Assembly: GCA_002414385.1 (NCBI GenBank)
Contig: DHZH01000006.1
Coordinates: 124,001-188,000, forward strand
DNA: 64,000 nt
Direction: 5' to 3'
Source: Gammaproteobacteria bacterium UBA5109
Lineage (GTDB): Bacteria > Pseudomonadota > Gammaproteobacteria > Pseudomonadales > Pseudohongiellaceae
A program made the translations under genes and the position numbers. The notes under the pieces are model-generated. The model did no database searches. It saw only the letters and a program-made list of their open reading frames with translations, and was not told the origin of the DNA. The stretch's first letter is position 1, and the number at the start of each line of letters is the position of its first letter. Below are positions 1 to 8,659 of this stretch, in pieces.

Positions 1-178
1 CGAACTGAGCAGGGGGCAGGCATTCAGCATGGCCCTGCACCTGCTGATGTGCGGCAATTGCCGGCGTTTCGTGAAATATTTCCGCTTGTCATTGCTGGGT
101 ATCCCATCAGGAAATGAACTAAGCGCTGATCAGGCTGAGTCACTTTCCACGCAGGTAATCAGCAAGGCATCTGAATAA
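1..178 (+). CDS. C-terminal end of a zf-HC2-type anti-sigma factor (partial)
   Basis: The frame is open from base 2 and ends in TAA at 176-178, giving the last 58 residues. They include the segment ALHLLMCGNCRRF, a His-x4-Cys-x2-Cys arrangement typical of the small zinc-finger anti-sigma proteins (zf-HC2) that usually follow an ECF sigma gene. The rest is polar and ends in SKASE. No transmembrane helix is visible in this part, as expected for the short soluble subfamily. The upstream partner, if present, lies outside the window. Seen: the frame and the motif. Inferred: zinc binding and the anti-sigma role. Confidence 0.6.
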   Translation, partial: ELSRGQAFSMALHLLMCGNCRRFVKYFRLSLLGIPSGNELSADQAESLSTQVISKASE

Positions 179-202
179 ATCCCGGCCTGAACCCTTATTG
201 CC

Positions 203-232
203 TGATCTGTTCTCATGGTAAGCTCGTATTCT
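203..232 (+). promoter_or_regulatory. ECF11 (RpoE/ChrR-type) promoter of the tudS/ybgA-phrB operon
   Basis: TGATCT at 203-208 is followed after 16 bases by CGTATTCT at 225-232. The promoter in front of the rpoE homologue at 4009-3980 has TGATCT, the same 16-base gap and CGTATAAG; both also share GTTC directly after the -35 element. The arrangement matches the TGATCC-N18-TAAG type known for Rhodobacter RpoE. Transcription should start near 238-240, which argues against translation from the ATG at 237. Confidence 0.72.
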
Positions 233-263
233 GGTTATGAGATCTCGATACACGGATTCAGTT

Positions 264-1211
264 GTGCAAAAAATTCCTGTTGGCATCAGTTCCTGCCTGC
301 TGGGTGAAGAAGTTCGCTACAACGGCGGGCATAAATTATCCCGGCTTTGCGTCAATAATCTTTCCGATTATTTTGAATACCGTTCGGTCTGTCCTGAAGT
401 GGGCATCGGCCTGGGTGTTCCGCGCAAACCGATTCACCTGCTGGGTGATGCAGAAGATCCGCGTGCAGTCGACACCCAGGATGCCAGCATCGATGTTACC
501 GATAGATTAAAAAACTTTGCCACAGAAACCATTCCGCAGCTGAATGATATTTGTGGCTATATTTTTATCAAGGGCTCACCCAGTTGCGGATTGTTCAAGG
601 TCAAGGTTTATCGTGAAGACCAGGATACTCCCTTGCATGAAGGGCGGGGCATTTATGCCAAAGCTGTGACAGATGCCATGCCCCTTTTGCCGGTAGAAGA
701 GGCCGGACGCCTGACTGACCCGGTGCTGAAGGAAAACTTTATCACCCGGGTGTTTGCCTATCGCCGCTGGCAACAACTGCAGGGCAAAGGCCTGACCGCC
801 TCGGGTATTATTGAGTTCCATGTAGCCTATAAATACAGCCTGATGGCACATGCTCCACAGTCCTATAACGAGCTCGGGCGTATGCTGGCCGATGCCGGCA
901 ATCATGACCCTGATGAACTGGGGCAACGATATTTCAGCGCCCTGATGCAGGCACTGGAGAAAAAAGCCAACCGTAAATCCAATACCAATGTCCTGATGCA
1001 CCTGCAGGGTTATCTGAAAAAGCAGCTGCAGGCAAAGGAAAAAGCCAAACTGGCAGAAGTCATTGAGCAGTATCGTAACGGTATCGTGCCGCTGGTTGTG
1101 CCGGTTACCCTGTTACAACACCATTTCAACAATCATCCCAATGAGTACATCAGCAAACAGGCCTTCTTCGATCCCTATCCCCAGGAAATGAGCCTGCGCA
1201 ACGCCATATGA
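264..1211 (+). CDS. DUF523 (TudS-like) plus DUF1722 (YbgA) fusion protein
   Basis: The N-terminal half (to about residue 150) is a DUF523 domain with conserved cysteines in SSCLLGEEVRY, SVCPEVG and SPSCGLFKV. DUF523 proteins include the [4Fe-4S] thiouracil desulfidase TudS. The C-terminal half is the YbgA/DUF1722 domain. In E. coli, ybgA stands alone directly before phr; here it is fused to DUF523 and overlaps phrB by four bases (ATGA). I prefer the GTG at 264 over the ATG at 237: the predicted ECF11 transcript starts near 239, and the protein then opens MQKIPVGISSCLLG, where relatives usually begin. The role in photodamage repair is inferred only from this linkage. Confidence 0.85.
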   Translation: MQKIPVGISSCLLGEEVRYNGGHKLSRLCVNNLSDYFEYRSVCPEVGIGLGVPRKPIHLLGDAEDPRAVDTQDASIDVTDRLKNFATETIPQLNDICGYIFIKGSPSCGLFKVKVYREDQDTPLHEGRGIYAKAVTDAMPLLPVEEAGRLTDPVLKENFITRVFAYRRWQQLQGKGLTASGIIEFHVAYKYSLMAHAPQSYNELGRMLADAGNHDPDELGQRYFSALMQALEKKANRKSNTNVLMHLQGYLKKQLQAKEKAKLAEVIEQYRNGIVPLVVPVTLLQHHFNNHPNEYISKQAFFDPYPQEMSLRNAI

Positions 1212-2611
1212 GCCGACAGCTTTGCTGGTTTCGTAATGACCTGCGCGTGCAGGACAACAGCGCATTGATCCAGGCGCTGAACGCTGGAGAGACTGTTGGG
1301 ATATATATTGCCACACCACAACAATGGCAAATGCATGACGATGCACCCATCAAGATTGATTTCTGGCGACGCAACCTGGAAGTCCTGCAAAATGAACTGG
1401 CAAAACTGCAGGTTCCCCTGCTGTTTTTTCAGGTAAAGGATTACCAGGAGATCCCCGCGCTGATTGAAAAAATCATCGAGCAATATTCAATTGCCGGTGT
1501 TCACTACAATATCGAATATCCTCTCAATGAACGGCGTCGAGATGCCGCAGTCGAAAAAGTCTGTGATAAGCACAAGGTCAAGGCAGTTGCCTATGAAGAT
1601 CAATGCCTGCTGCCACCTGATCTGGTTTTTACCAAACAGGGCCAGCCTTTCAAGGTTTTTACACCTTATGCCAGGGCCAGTCGTGAATTACTGGAGACTG
1701 CTGGTTCAGTCAGTGCCTATGGTCTGGAGCCCGACTCCCTATCGCAAGAGAAACCGGCATTAGCCACTCTGGATATTGCCTGTAAGCTGAATGACATTGA
1801 CTGGCCTGAGGAACAGGGCAACTGGGCAAAACGCTGGCCAGCCGGCGAGCAGCACGCAAACCGTCAGCTCAGGCATTTTGTCGAGCATTCAATTGCCGAC
1901 TACCAGGAGGATCGGGATAAGCCGGCACTTGAAGGCACCAGTTCACTTTCCCCTTATTTATGCAGCGGTATCATTTCAGTCAGAGCCTGCTGGGAAGCGG
2001 CTGTGTCTGCAGGCAGCAATGCTTCCATTCGTACCTGGTGCAATGAATTACTGTGGCGGGATTTTTACAAGTATGTCATGCATCATTTTCCACATGTCTG
2101 TATGCACCAGGCCTGGAATGACAAGTATGACAATGTTCCCTGGCGTCATGATGAACAGGAGTTTGAACGCTGGACACAGGGAGAAACCGGTTTCCCACTG
2201 ATAGATGCCGCCATGCAGCAATTATTGCAGACCGGCTGGATGCATAACCGTTTGCGTATGCTGGTGGCCATGTTTCTCAGTAAAAATCTATTGATTGACT
2301 GGCGCTGGGGTGAGCGCTGGTTTATGCAGAATCTGATTGATGGAGATTTTGCTGCCAATAACGGCGGCTGGCAATGGAGTGCATCAACCGGTACTGATGC
2401 TGCGCCGTATTTCCGGATCTTCAATCCGGTGAGGCAGTCAGAGCGCTTCGACCCGGAAGGCGAGTTTATCAGGCAGTATGTCCCGATACTGGCAAATGAA
2501 AGTGCGAAAACTATTCATGACCCGGGAAAATTACAGGCAGAGTATTTTGAAGCCCTGGTGGATCTGAAGTTTTCCCGCGAGCGGGCGCTGGCAGCCTTTA
2601 AAAAACAATAA
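1208..2611 (+). CDS. phrB: Deoxyribodipyrimidine photolyase (class I CPD photolyase)
   Basis: This 467-residue protein starts MSRQLCWFRNDLRVQDNSA, the classic photolyase N-terminus. The alpha/beta antenna domain covers about residues 1-130. The helical FAD domain carries WRDFYKYVMHHFP, TGFPLIDAAMQQL, WMHNRLRMLVAMF and the NNGGWQWSASTGTDAAPYFRIFNP block. It uses light to split cyclobutane pyrimidine dimers. Length is close to the E. coli enzyme (472). It overlaps the preceding gene by ATGA and is probably co-transcribed from the ECF11 promoter, which fits its membership of the RpoE/ChrR regulon in other bacteria. A CPD-type function is likelier than (6-4) specificity, but sequence alone cannot exclude a cryptochrome-like role. 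Confidence 0.96.
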   Translation: MSRQLCWFRNDLRVQDNSALIQALNAGETVGIYIATPQQWQMHDDAPIKIDFWRRNLEVLQNELAKLQVPLLFFQVKDYQEIPALIEKIIEQYSIAGVHYNIEYPLNERRRDAAVEKVCDKHKVKAVAYEDQCLLPPDLVFTKQGQPFKVFTPYARASRELLETAGSVSAYGLEPDSLSQEKPALATLDIACKLNDIDWPEEQGNWAKRWPAGEQHANRQLRHFVEHSIADYQEDRDKPALEGTSSLSPYLCSGIISVRACWEAAVSAGSNASIRTWCNELLWRDFYKYVMHHFPHVCMHQAWNDKYDNVPWRHDEQEFERWTQGETGFPLIDAAMQQLLQTGWMHNRLRMLVAMFLSKNLLIDWRWGERWFMQNLIDGDFAANNGGWQWSASTGTDAAPYFRIFNPVRQSERFDPEGEFIRQYVPILANESAKTIHDPGKLQAEYFEALVDLKFSRERALAAFKKQ

Positions 2612-2619
2612 TAGGCTGG

Positions 2620-3318
2620 TTAAACTCTGCTGCTTTGTGCTGAGGCTTTTATGAAGGGCATCAACAAGCGGTAGAACCAGTTGGTCATCTGGATCGGCGC
2701 GTCCAGCGTTGACAGGCACAGGCAATCTTCATCCTGTGCAGCAACCGGCGTATGCATTTCACCACGGGTACGGACAATAAAATCCCCGGCCTGGTAATGG
2801 TCGTCCTGGTCAGAAAAGCTGCCTTTAAGCACCACCGTGATTTCATCGCCTTTGTGACGATGGCGAGGCACGTTGCCGCCAGCCTTGATACTGAACAGGG
2901 AAGTTTCCCGTGCCTTGTCACCGATATCCAGATCGGAATAGCTGAAATATTTACCGATGCTGTGCCATTGCAGGGAGTCCAGGTCGCCCCGGGTCAGCTT
3001 ATGCAGGGCAGATGGCAAGCGCTGGGTTCTGTTGTCATTGGCTGCCTGGCTTTTTGCCACAAAACGGGCTTCAGGCAAGTCATCAATTCGGGACATAAGC
3101 TCATTGAAGCTTTGCTCCATTGCATCAGCATCGTTCTGTTGTGCTTCGAGTTCATCAAACATGAATGAACCAAGAGAACTGAGCTGTTCAACTTTATGGC
3201 GGCAGTCATCACAGTAATGCAGATGTGCCGAAACACACAGGGCCTGCGAAAAGGGTAGACTGCCGGCGGCGTAATCAGTAATAAAGCGGGTGTCTGGATG
3301 ATATTTAGTCATAAGCAT
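2620..3318 (-). CDS. chrR: ChrR-type zinc anti-sigma factor with cupin domain
   Basis: The N-terminal anti-sigma domain holds the ChrR zinc ligand pattern: His7, His32, Cys36 and Cys39 (TKYHPDTRF and HLHYCDDC). The C-terminal half is a cupin fold with PRHRHKGDEITVVLKG, where the His and Glu residues resemble a cupin metal site, and ends near FYRLLMPF. In Rhodobacter sphaeroides, ChrR binds RpoE and releases it on singlet-oxygen exposure. The gene begins five bases after the sigma gene stops, so the pair is co-transcribed. The convergent phrB ends nine bases away. Confidence 0.93.
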   Translation of the reverse strand: MLMTKYHPDTRFITDYAAGSLPFSQALCVSAHLHYCDDCRHKVEQLSSLGSFMFDELEAQQNDADAMEQSFNELMSRIDDLPEARFVAKSQAANDNRTQRLPSALHKLTRGDLDSLQWHSIGKYFSYSDLDIGDKARETSLFSIKAGGNVPRHRHKGDEITVVLKGSFSDQDDHYQAGDFIVRTRGEMHTPVAAQDEDCLCLSTLDAPIQMTNWFYRLLMPFIKASAQSSRV

Positions 3319-3322
3319 TCAA

Positions 3323-3949
3323 TTAAACATCAATAGTAAGTTTAAGTTTTTGCAGAGCCAGTCTTACTCTGGATTTAACCGTTCCCAGTGGCAAACCGAG
3401 TTGCTCGGAAGCTTCGGTATGCGACAGGCCTTCAAGAAAAATAGTTTTGACGATGGTGATCTGGTCTTCGGGTAGTTTATTGATCATTTCCAGTATTCTT
3501 TCCTGTTCATGTTCTTCACTGACTGATTCCAGCACATCATTGTCTTGTTGATCAGCCCAGATATCTTCCGCGCTGAGTGCATTTTCATCAAAATCCTCAT
3601 TGTTGCTTTCCCACTGCTTGGCATTTTTACGTAACAGATCGATACGTGTATTTCTGGCAATGGTGAAAATCCAGGTGCTGGCAGCAGATTTTTGCGGATT
3701 GTAGGTATGCGCCTTGAGCCATACCTTGACCATGGTTTCCTGCATTAATTCTTCTGCCAGGGAATCTGCCTGTGCCAGGTCAGATACTTTGTAGGCATAG
3801 GCTTTTACCAGTGGCGCGAAGTGTGCAAAAAGGGCCTGAAAAGCCTGCCGGTCCCTTTTACGGGCGACAGCAAGAACCAGATCATTCCAGTGTTTGGGAG
3901 ATGCCTGCTTGTCCTTGTCAGATATGGCCATAGCTCGTAGCATTTTCAT
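3323..3949 (-). CDS. rpoE: ECF11-type RNA polymerase sigma factor (RpoE/ChrR system)
   Basis: This is an ECF sigma factor with region 2 (FAHFAPLVKAYAYKVS, AEELMQETMVKVW, STWIFTIARNTRIDLLRK) and region 4 (LPEDQITIVKTIFLEGL, TEASEQLGLPLGTVKSRVR). Followed by ChrR, it matches the singlet-oxygen/peroxide sigma group. The open frame extends to a TTG at 3994, but that codon sits between the -35 and -10 of the gene's own predicted promoter. Translation should therefore start downstream, at the ATG at 3949 or one of the ATGs at 3943 and 3931. The promoter is of the type this sigma should recognise, so autoregulation is likely. Confidence 0.93.
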   Translation of the reverse strand: MKMLRAMAISDKDKQASPKHWNDLVLAVARKRDRQAFQALFAHFAPLVKAYAYKVSDLAQADSLAEELMQETMVKVWLKAHTYNPQKSAASTWIFTIARNTRIDLLRKNAKQWESNNEDFDENALSAEDIWADQQDNDVLESVSEEHEQERILEMINKLPEDQITIVKTIFLEGLSHTEASEQLGLPLGTVKSRVRLALQKLKLTIDV

Positions 3950-3979
3950 CCGCTCTTGTGGCTGCTGGTACTTTTTCTT

Positions 3980-4009
3980 CTTATACGCAAGCAATCCCGG
4001 AACAGATCA
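3980..4009 (-). promoter_or_regulatory. ECF11 autoregulatory promoter of rpoE-chrR
   Basis: Read on the minus strand, TGATCT (4009-4004) is followed after 16 bases by CGTATAAG (3987-3980). This is the closest match in the window to the TGATCC-N18-TAAG element of Rhodobacter RpoE. The start site would fall near 3973, leaving a leader of about 25 bases before the ATG at 3949. Confidence 0.78.
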
Positions 4010-4022
4010 AAGCTTCCTCAGT

Positions 4023-4052
4023 TAATCCAAAATTAAACCATACCCGTAATAC
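4023..4052 (+). promoter_or_regulatory. Divergent ECF11 promoter of the lipid-modification operon
   Basis: TAATCC at 4023-4028 is followed after 16 bases by CGTAATAC at 4045-4052, the same spacing and CGTA core as the other two copies. One -35 position differs (A for G). It lies 14 bases from the rpoE promoter's -35, so sigma and target operon share one divergent control region. The predicted start is near 4059, 34 bases before the ATG at 4093. Confidence 0.62.
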
Positions 4053-4092
4053 ATTCCACACCCAATGCAGGTCTGTCTTGTGAGCACAAAAT

Positions 4093-4551
4093 ATGACAAA
4101 TAAAGTTGCCAAAATGCCGTCATCCATACTGTCCGACGACCTTGTCAGGAAAGTCATGGATTTCTATGCAAATTTCTCACGCGACACTATTCCACTGATC
4201 GATGAAATTTATACCCGGGATGTCGAATTTATTGACCCGGTACATCGACTGGAGGGCAGTCTGGCCCTTAAGTCCTATTTCAGGCGACTGGCAGAAAATA
4301 TGCAGGACTATGAGATGCAGTATATCGATAAACTGGAAGGGGATGACAGTGCCTGCCTTAGCTGGGAGATGAGTTTTGTGCATTCCAGCCTGAACAGTGG
4401 CAGACCGGTCAGGGTAAGAGGCATCAGCCTGATCAAATACACCTCGAAAATCTACTACCACGAAGACCGTTATGACCTGGGGGCACTGATTTATGAGCAT
4501 GTACCGGTGCTGGGTGCTGCCACCCGTTATCTGAAAAATCGCCTGAGTTGA
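4093..4551 (+). CDS. SnoaL-like / NTF2-family protein
   Basis: This 152-residue soluble protein has the NTF2-like cone-fold pattern: a helical start (VRKVMDFYANFSRDTIPLIDEIY), then VEFIDPVHRLEG and YFRRLAENMQDYEMQY, followed by beta strands ending in YHEDRYDLGALIYE. Such proteins either bind or isomerise small hydrophobic molecules. It is the first gene of a tightly spaced operon (next start overlaps its stop) reading SnoaL, SDR, FAD oxidoreductase, DUF1365, Cfa. Related clusters around RpoE/ChrR homologues often carry this gene. Its substrate is unknown; a lipid or lipid-peroxidation product is an inference from the neighbours. Confidence 0.82.
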   Translation: MTNKVAKMPSSILSDDLVRKVMDFYANFSRDTIPLIDEIYTRDVEFIDPVHRLEGSLALKSYFRRLAENMQDYEMQYIDKLEGDDSACLSWEMSFVHSSLNSGRPVRVRGISLIKYTSKIYYHEDRYDLGALIYEHVPVLGAATRYLKNRLS

Positions 4552-5336
4552 TGAGCATGACTACTACTGTCAAAACATACTGGATTACCGGAGCAAGCTC
4601 GGGCATTGGTAAAGCACTGACTTTTCAGCTGGCCAAACAGGGTCATCACCTGATTATCAGCAGCCGTAAACGTGAAGCCCTGGATGAAATTGCCGAAAAC
4701 TATCCTGCGCAGATACAGGTACTGCCCTGTGATGTGGCCGACCAGAGCCTGATGCAGGGCCTGTTCGATAATTATGCCGAAAAGCTTGAATACCTTGATG
4801 GCATCTTTCTCTGCGCCGGGTATTGTGAATACATCGACCTGCCCGATTTCAACCTGCCGGCCATGGCCAAAGTCATGGCAGTCAATTATCAGGGTACGGT
4901 AAACGCTTGTGCGGCCGCATACCCCCTGCTTAAAAATGCTGCCGACCTGGGCAGGGATAAACCGTTTATTTCAGGGCTGTGTTCAATGAGCTCTTATCTG
5001 GGTTTCCCCCGGGCAGAAGCATACGGTGCATCAAAAGCTGCCATGGCCTATTTCCTGGAATCCCTGCGCGCAGACATTGGTGGTGACATCGATGTGATTC
5101 CGGTGTTCATGGGATTTGTGGATACCCCGATGACGGCCCAGAATGACTTCCCCATGCCATTTATGCTCAGTCCCGATGAGGCAGCTGCCGGAATTCTGAA
5201 GAAACTGAAAAAACGTCCGCTACGCATCAATCATCCCTGGCGTTTGCATGCAGTGCTGAAAATTTTTACTCATCTGCAGTGGCTCTGGTATCGCCGGTTT
5301 ATGCCACGGCTGCGTCGTTCGGGAGAATCCGGCTAA
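4551..5336 (+). CDS. Short-chain dehydrogenase/reductase
   Basis: This is a Rossmann-fold SDR of about 260 residues with the nucleotide motif TGASSGIGKAL near the N-terminus, a catalytic Ser in SMSSYLGFP and YGASKAAMAYF (YxxxK). The C-terminal stretch (LHAVLKIFTHLQWLWYRRFMP) is hydrophobic and may sit against the membrane. The ATG at 4551 shares a base with the stop of the preceding gene (TGATG), indicating translational coupling; a second ATG follows at 4557. SDRs of this type occur in many RpoE/ChrR clusters. The substrate is not known. Confidence 0.9.
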   Translation: MSMTTTVKTYWITGASSGIGKALTFQLAKQGHHLIISSRKREALDEIAENYPAQIQVLPCDVADQSLMQGLFDNYAEKLEYLDGIFLCAGYCEYIDLPDFNLPAMAKVMAVNYQGTVNACAAAYPLLKNAADLGRDKPFISGLCSMSSYLGFPRAEAYGASKAAMAYFLESLRADIGGDIDVIPVFMGFVDTPMTAQNDFPMPFMLSPDEAAAGILKKLKKRPLRINHPWRLHAVLKIFTHLQWLWYRRFMPRLRRSGESG

Positions 5337-6610
5337 TGAAAATAGCAGTAATTGGCAGTGGAATTGCCGGTATGACAGCGGCCTATTATCTATCACGTCA
5401 GCATGAAGTGAGTCTGTTTGAAGCAGACCGTCGACTTGGCGGCCATACAGCCACGATAGATGTCGAAGAAGGTGACCGCCAGATTGCAGTGGATACCGGA
5501 TTTATCGTGTTTAATGACTGGACCTATCCTGGCTTTATTGCCCTGATGGATGAACTGCAGGTTAGTTCCCGACCGACCGAAATGAGTTTCAGTGTCAGTG
5601 ACCGTGTCTCCGGGCTGGAATATGCTGGCAGCAATCTCAATACACTCTTTGCCCAGCGCAGAAATCTTTTTTCACCGGCACATCTGCAAATGCTCAAAGA
5701 CATCCTGCGTTTTAACCAGCAGGTGGAAAACCATCTTGCCGAATTTCTGCCAGGTGTGAATCCAACTCTGGGCGAATACCTTGAGCGTTTTAATTATTCA
5801 CAACGATTCATTGATTACTATATTGTGCCGATGGGTGCGGCTATCTGGTCAGCCAGGCAAAGCGACATGCTGCAAATGCCTCTGCAGTTTTTCGTCAGGT
5901 TTTTCCGTAATCACGGTTTGCTGAATATCAAAAACAGGCCTCAGTGGCGGGTTATTGAGGGCGGTTCAAAAAACTATATCGATCCCCTGACCCGTCCCTA
6001 CAGGGACAGAATCCGCCTGAATGCACCGGTACTGGCCGTGGACAGAAATATTACCGGCTCCTATGTCACGGTAACGACACCACAAGGCAGTGAAACTTTC
6101 GATCATCTTGTATTTGCCTGTCACAGCAATCAGGTCCTGGACTGTCTGCAGGATGCTTCCCCCCTGGAACAGGAAATTCTTGGTGCCATTCCCTACAGTC
6201 GCAATGAAGTGGTCCTGCATACTGATGCTTCTGTCTTGCCGAGCAGCCGGCGGTGCTGGTCCAGCTGGAACGTGGAACTGGGTGCTGATAACGAAATTCC
6301 ACGACTGAGCTATAACATGAACATCCTGCAGGGTATTGAATCCAGCAAGACTTATTGTGTCACCCTGAATCATACTGACGCGATTAATCCAGATTCCATC
6401 CTCGGAATCTATCATTACGAGCATCCGATTTTTTCCACCGCTGGTGTTGCTGCACAGGAACGCTGGTCGCAGATAAACGGTAAACGCAACACCTGGTTTT
6501 GCGGTGCCTACTGGCGCAATGGATTTCATGAAGACGGCGTGTGGAGCGCTCAACGAGTCTGTGAAAATCTCAATTTTCTCAGCCGGGACGGAGCACAGAG
6601 GGCGGCCTGA
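5336..6610 (+). CDS. FAD-dependent amine-oxidase-like oxidoreductase
   Basis: It begins [20 protein letters not shown] with the dinucleotide-binding motif, then [14 protein letters not shown] and [16 protein letters not shown], which place it in the NAD(P)-binding amine-oxidase/desaturase family. The end, [19 protein letters not shown], is typical of the proteins paired with DUF1365 and Cfa. The ATG at 5336 overlaps the SDR stop (TAATG); an upstream frame to 5279 lies inside the SDR gene. Relatives take part in modifying unsaturated membrane fatty acids, including routes to methyl-branched or furan fatty acids in some bacteria. Which reaction occurs here is inferred, not shown. Confidence 0.9.
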   Translation: MKIAVIGSGIAGMTAAYYLSRQHEVSLFEADRRLGGHTATIDVEEGDRQIAVDTGFIVFNDWTYPGFIALMDELQVSSRPTEMSFSVSDRVSGLEYAGSNLNTLFAQRRNLFSPAHLQMLKDILRFNQQVENHLAEFLPGVNPTLGEYLERFNYSQRFIDYYIVPMGAAIWSARQSDMLQMPLQFFVRFFRNHGLLNIKNRPQWRVIEGGSKNYIDPLTRPYRDRIRLNAPVLAVDRNITGSYVTVTTPQGSETFDHLVFACHSNQVLDCLQDASPLEQEILGAIPYSRNEVVLHTDASVLPSSRRCWSSWNVELGADNEIPRLSYNMNILQGIESSKTYCVTLNHTDAINPDSILGIYHYEHPIFSTAGVAAQERWSQINGKRNTWFCGAYWRNGFHEDGVWSAQRVCENLNFLSRDGAQRAA

Positions 6611-6611
6611 T

Positions 6612-7400
6612 ATGAACAAGCAAATTCAACACAGTGCAATTTATAAAGGTCTGGTGACTCATTGCCGCCTGCAACCGGTTCGTCATGAGTTTTGTTACAA
6701 AGTCTTCATGATGTTTATCGATCTTGCTGAACTTGAAGCGCTGATGGACCGTTCCCCCTGGTGGTCACTGAACCGCTTTAACCTGGCAAGTTTCCGGCGC
6801 AGTGATTTTCATGGTGATGCTTCAGTGCCTCTGGATGAAGCAGTCAGGAACAGCGTCGAAGAACAGACCGGAGAACGACCTGCAGGCAGAATCTGTGTGC
6901 TGGCCAACTGCCGTTATTTCGCCTACATCAACAACCCCATCAGCTGTTATTACTGTTATGACCAAAATGATCACCTGCAATGGATCCTGGCCGAAGTAAC
7001 CAATACCCCCTGGGGTGAACGGCATGCCTATGCGATACCTGTAGAGGATAAGCATTCCCGGCCTCATGAGTTCAGCAAGCAACATCACGTTTCACCTTTT
7101 ATGCCCATGAACATGCAGTATTCGTGGCGCTGTACTGAACCCGGTGAGCAGCTGAAGGTTTTCATCACTTCACATATTGGCGAGGAAAAACAGTTTTTTG
7201 CCAGTCTCATGCTGCAGCGCCGGGAACCAACACCGGCTGCCATGAGAAAGGTTCTGCTGCGCTATCCACTGATGACCCTGAAAGTAGTCACGGCAATTTA
7301 CTGGCAGGCTCTCAGGTTATGGCTGAAAAAAGTGCCATTTTATCGTCACCCGATTTCCTCGAAAAAACCGCTTAAAAACGTTAAAGGAGTAGAGTCTTGA
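6612..7400 (+). CDS. DUF1365 domain-containing protein
   Basis: The protein opens [20 protein letters not shown] followed by [17 protein letters not shown], the signature of DUF1365, and contains [15 protein letters not shown] and [15 protein letters not shown] with many His and Tyr residues. The biochemical role is unestablished. The family is found almost always beside the FAD amine oxidase and the Cfa-like methyltransferase, so it probably acts in the same lipid reaction. The start at 6612 is one base past the previous stop; the longer frame from 6504 lies within the oxidoreductase gene. Its stop overlaps the TTG start of the next gene. Confidence 0.9.
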   Translation: MNKQIQHSAIYKGLVTHCRLQPVRHEFCYKVFMMFIDLAELEALMDRSPWWSLNRFNLASFRRSDFHGDASVPLDEAVRNSVEEQTGERPAGRICVLANCRYFAYINNPISCYYCYDQNDHLQWILAEVTNTPWGERHAYAIPVEDKHSRPHEFSKQHHVSPFMPMNMQYSWRCTEPGEQLKVFITSHIGEEKQFFASLMLQRREPTPAAMRKVLLRYPLMTLKVVTAIYWQALRLWLKKVPFYRHPISSKKPLKNVKGVES

Positions 7401-8659
7401 GAGTTTCAGCTTTAGCGCCGGCCAAACAGTTCACTGCCAGCACCATGGTTTCTGCGATGGCTCGCAGGGCAATCTTTGCAGCCCTGGAAAATATTAAACA
7501 CGGGCGTCTGATTATTGAAGAAGACAGCAATACAACAAGCTTTGGTGAGAGTCGTGCGAATACCCGTGTTGCCAGAATTATCGTAAAAGATGCCAGGGCC
7601 TATGCCATGGTGTTGAGGAACGGTGATCTTGGCGCCGGTGAAGCCTATATGCTGGGTTACTGGTATTCGCCACAGCTGCTTAATGTGGTTCAGGTTTTCG
7701 TCAGTAACATGCAGGCCCTGCAGAGCCTTAACGGTCAAAAAGGCTGGTGGAGACGCCTCTCAGGTTCAGTGTTTCACTGGCTACGTAACAATAATCTGCG
7801 TCAGGCACGCAAAAACATTTCCGCGCACTATGATCTGAGTAACGACTTTTTCCGCTTGTTTCTGGATGAAAGTATGGCTTATTCCTCGGCTATTTTTGTT
7901 GATGAAACGCAGGAGCTGGCGGATGCATCGCTACAAAAATTTCACCATATCTGCGAGCGGCTGCAATTAAATGAAGCAGATCATTTGCTGGAAATCGGTA
8001 CAGGATGGGGTGGTCTGGCGGTGTATGCTGCCAAAAATTATGGCTGTCGGGTTACCACCACAACCCTGTCCCGTGAGCAGCATGATTTCGCCAGTGACTG
8101 GATAGCACGTGAAGGGCTGCAGGATAAAATTACGCTCTTGTTACGGGATTATCGTCAGCTTGAAGGAAAATTCGACAAACTGGTGTCGGTGGAGATGATC
8201 GAAGCGGTAGGCAGCAAATATTACAGTGATTATTTTTCCCGTTGCAATCGCCTAATAAAAGACGATGGCTTGATGCTGATCCAGGCAATCACCATCAGCG
8301 ATCAGCGTTACCAGGCCTCGATAAACTCAATTGATTTTATCAAGCGTTATATTTTTCCTGGAGGCCAGTTACCAAGTAATGCTGTTATTGCGCAACACAT
8401 CGCTGAAGATACCGACATGCAATTGATCGGACTGGAAGATATCACGCTGGATTATGCCAGAACCCTGGCACACTGGCGCAGGCGCTTCATGAGCAGACTG
8501 GAAGAAGTCCGGGCACTCGGCGCCGACGATGTATTCATTCGCATGTGGGAATACTATCTGTGTTTTTGTGAGGGAGGTTTTCGTGAGCGGGTTATCCACA
8601 CCGGGCAATTCCTGCTTGCAAAACCGGCATTTCGTGATCTGCCCCTGATAAAGTCTTAA
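7397..8659 (+). CDS. Cyclopropane-fatty-acyl-phospholipid synthase family methyltransferase
   Basis: This 420-residue SAM-dependent enzyme has an N-terminal lipid-binding domain and a methyltransferase domain with [21 protein letters not shown], the SAM loop [28 protein letters not shown] and [10 protein letters not shown], all characteristic of Cfa. It transfers a methyl or methylene group to double bonds of membrane phospholipids. It starts at a TTG (7397) that overlaps the previous stop as TTGA, with AAAGGAG eight bases upstream. Cfa genes are part of the RpoE/ChrR singlet-oxygen regulon. The accompanying FAD enzyme and DUF1365 leave open whether the product is a cyclopropane, methyl-branched or furan fatty acid. 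Confidence 0.93.
   Translation: MRVSALAPAKQFTASTMVSAMARRAIFAALENIKHGRLIIEEDSNTTSFGESRANTRVARIIVKDARAYAMVLRNGDLGAGEAYMLGYWYSPQLLNVVQVFVSNMQALQSLNGQKGWWRRLSGSVFHWLRNNNLRQARKNISAHYDLSNDFFRLFLDESMAYSSAIFVDETQELADASLQKFHHICERLQLNEADHLLEIGTGWGGLAVYAAKNYGCRVTTTTLSREQHDFASDWIAREGLQDKITLLLRDYRQLEGKFDKLVSVEMIEAVGSKYYSDYFSRCNRLIKDDGLMLIQAITISDQRYQASINSIDFIKRYIFPGGQLPSNAVIAQHIAEDTDMQLIGLEDITLDYARTLAHWRRRFMSRLEEVRALGADDVFIRMWEYYLCFCEGGFRERVIHTGQFLLAKPAFRDLPLIKS

Noticed and set aside
3950..3994. N-terminal extension of the ECF11 sigma factor from a TTG
   Set aside because: The codon lies between the -35 and -10 of the gene's own promoter, so it would not be in the transcript.
5966..6619. Long open frame (217 codons) antisense to the FAD oxidoreductase gene
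   Set aside because: It has no ribosome site and no recognisable motif, and the sense strand encodes a clear conserved enzyme; it is a by-product of that gene's codon use.
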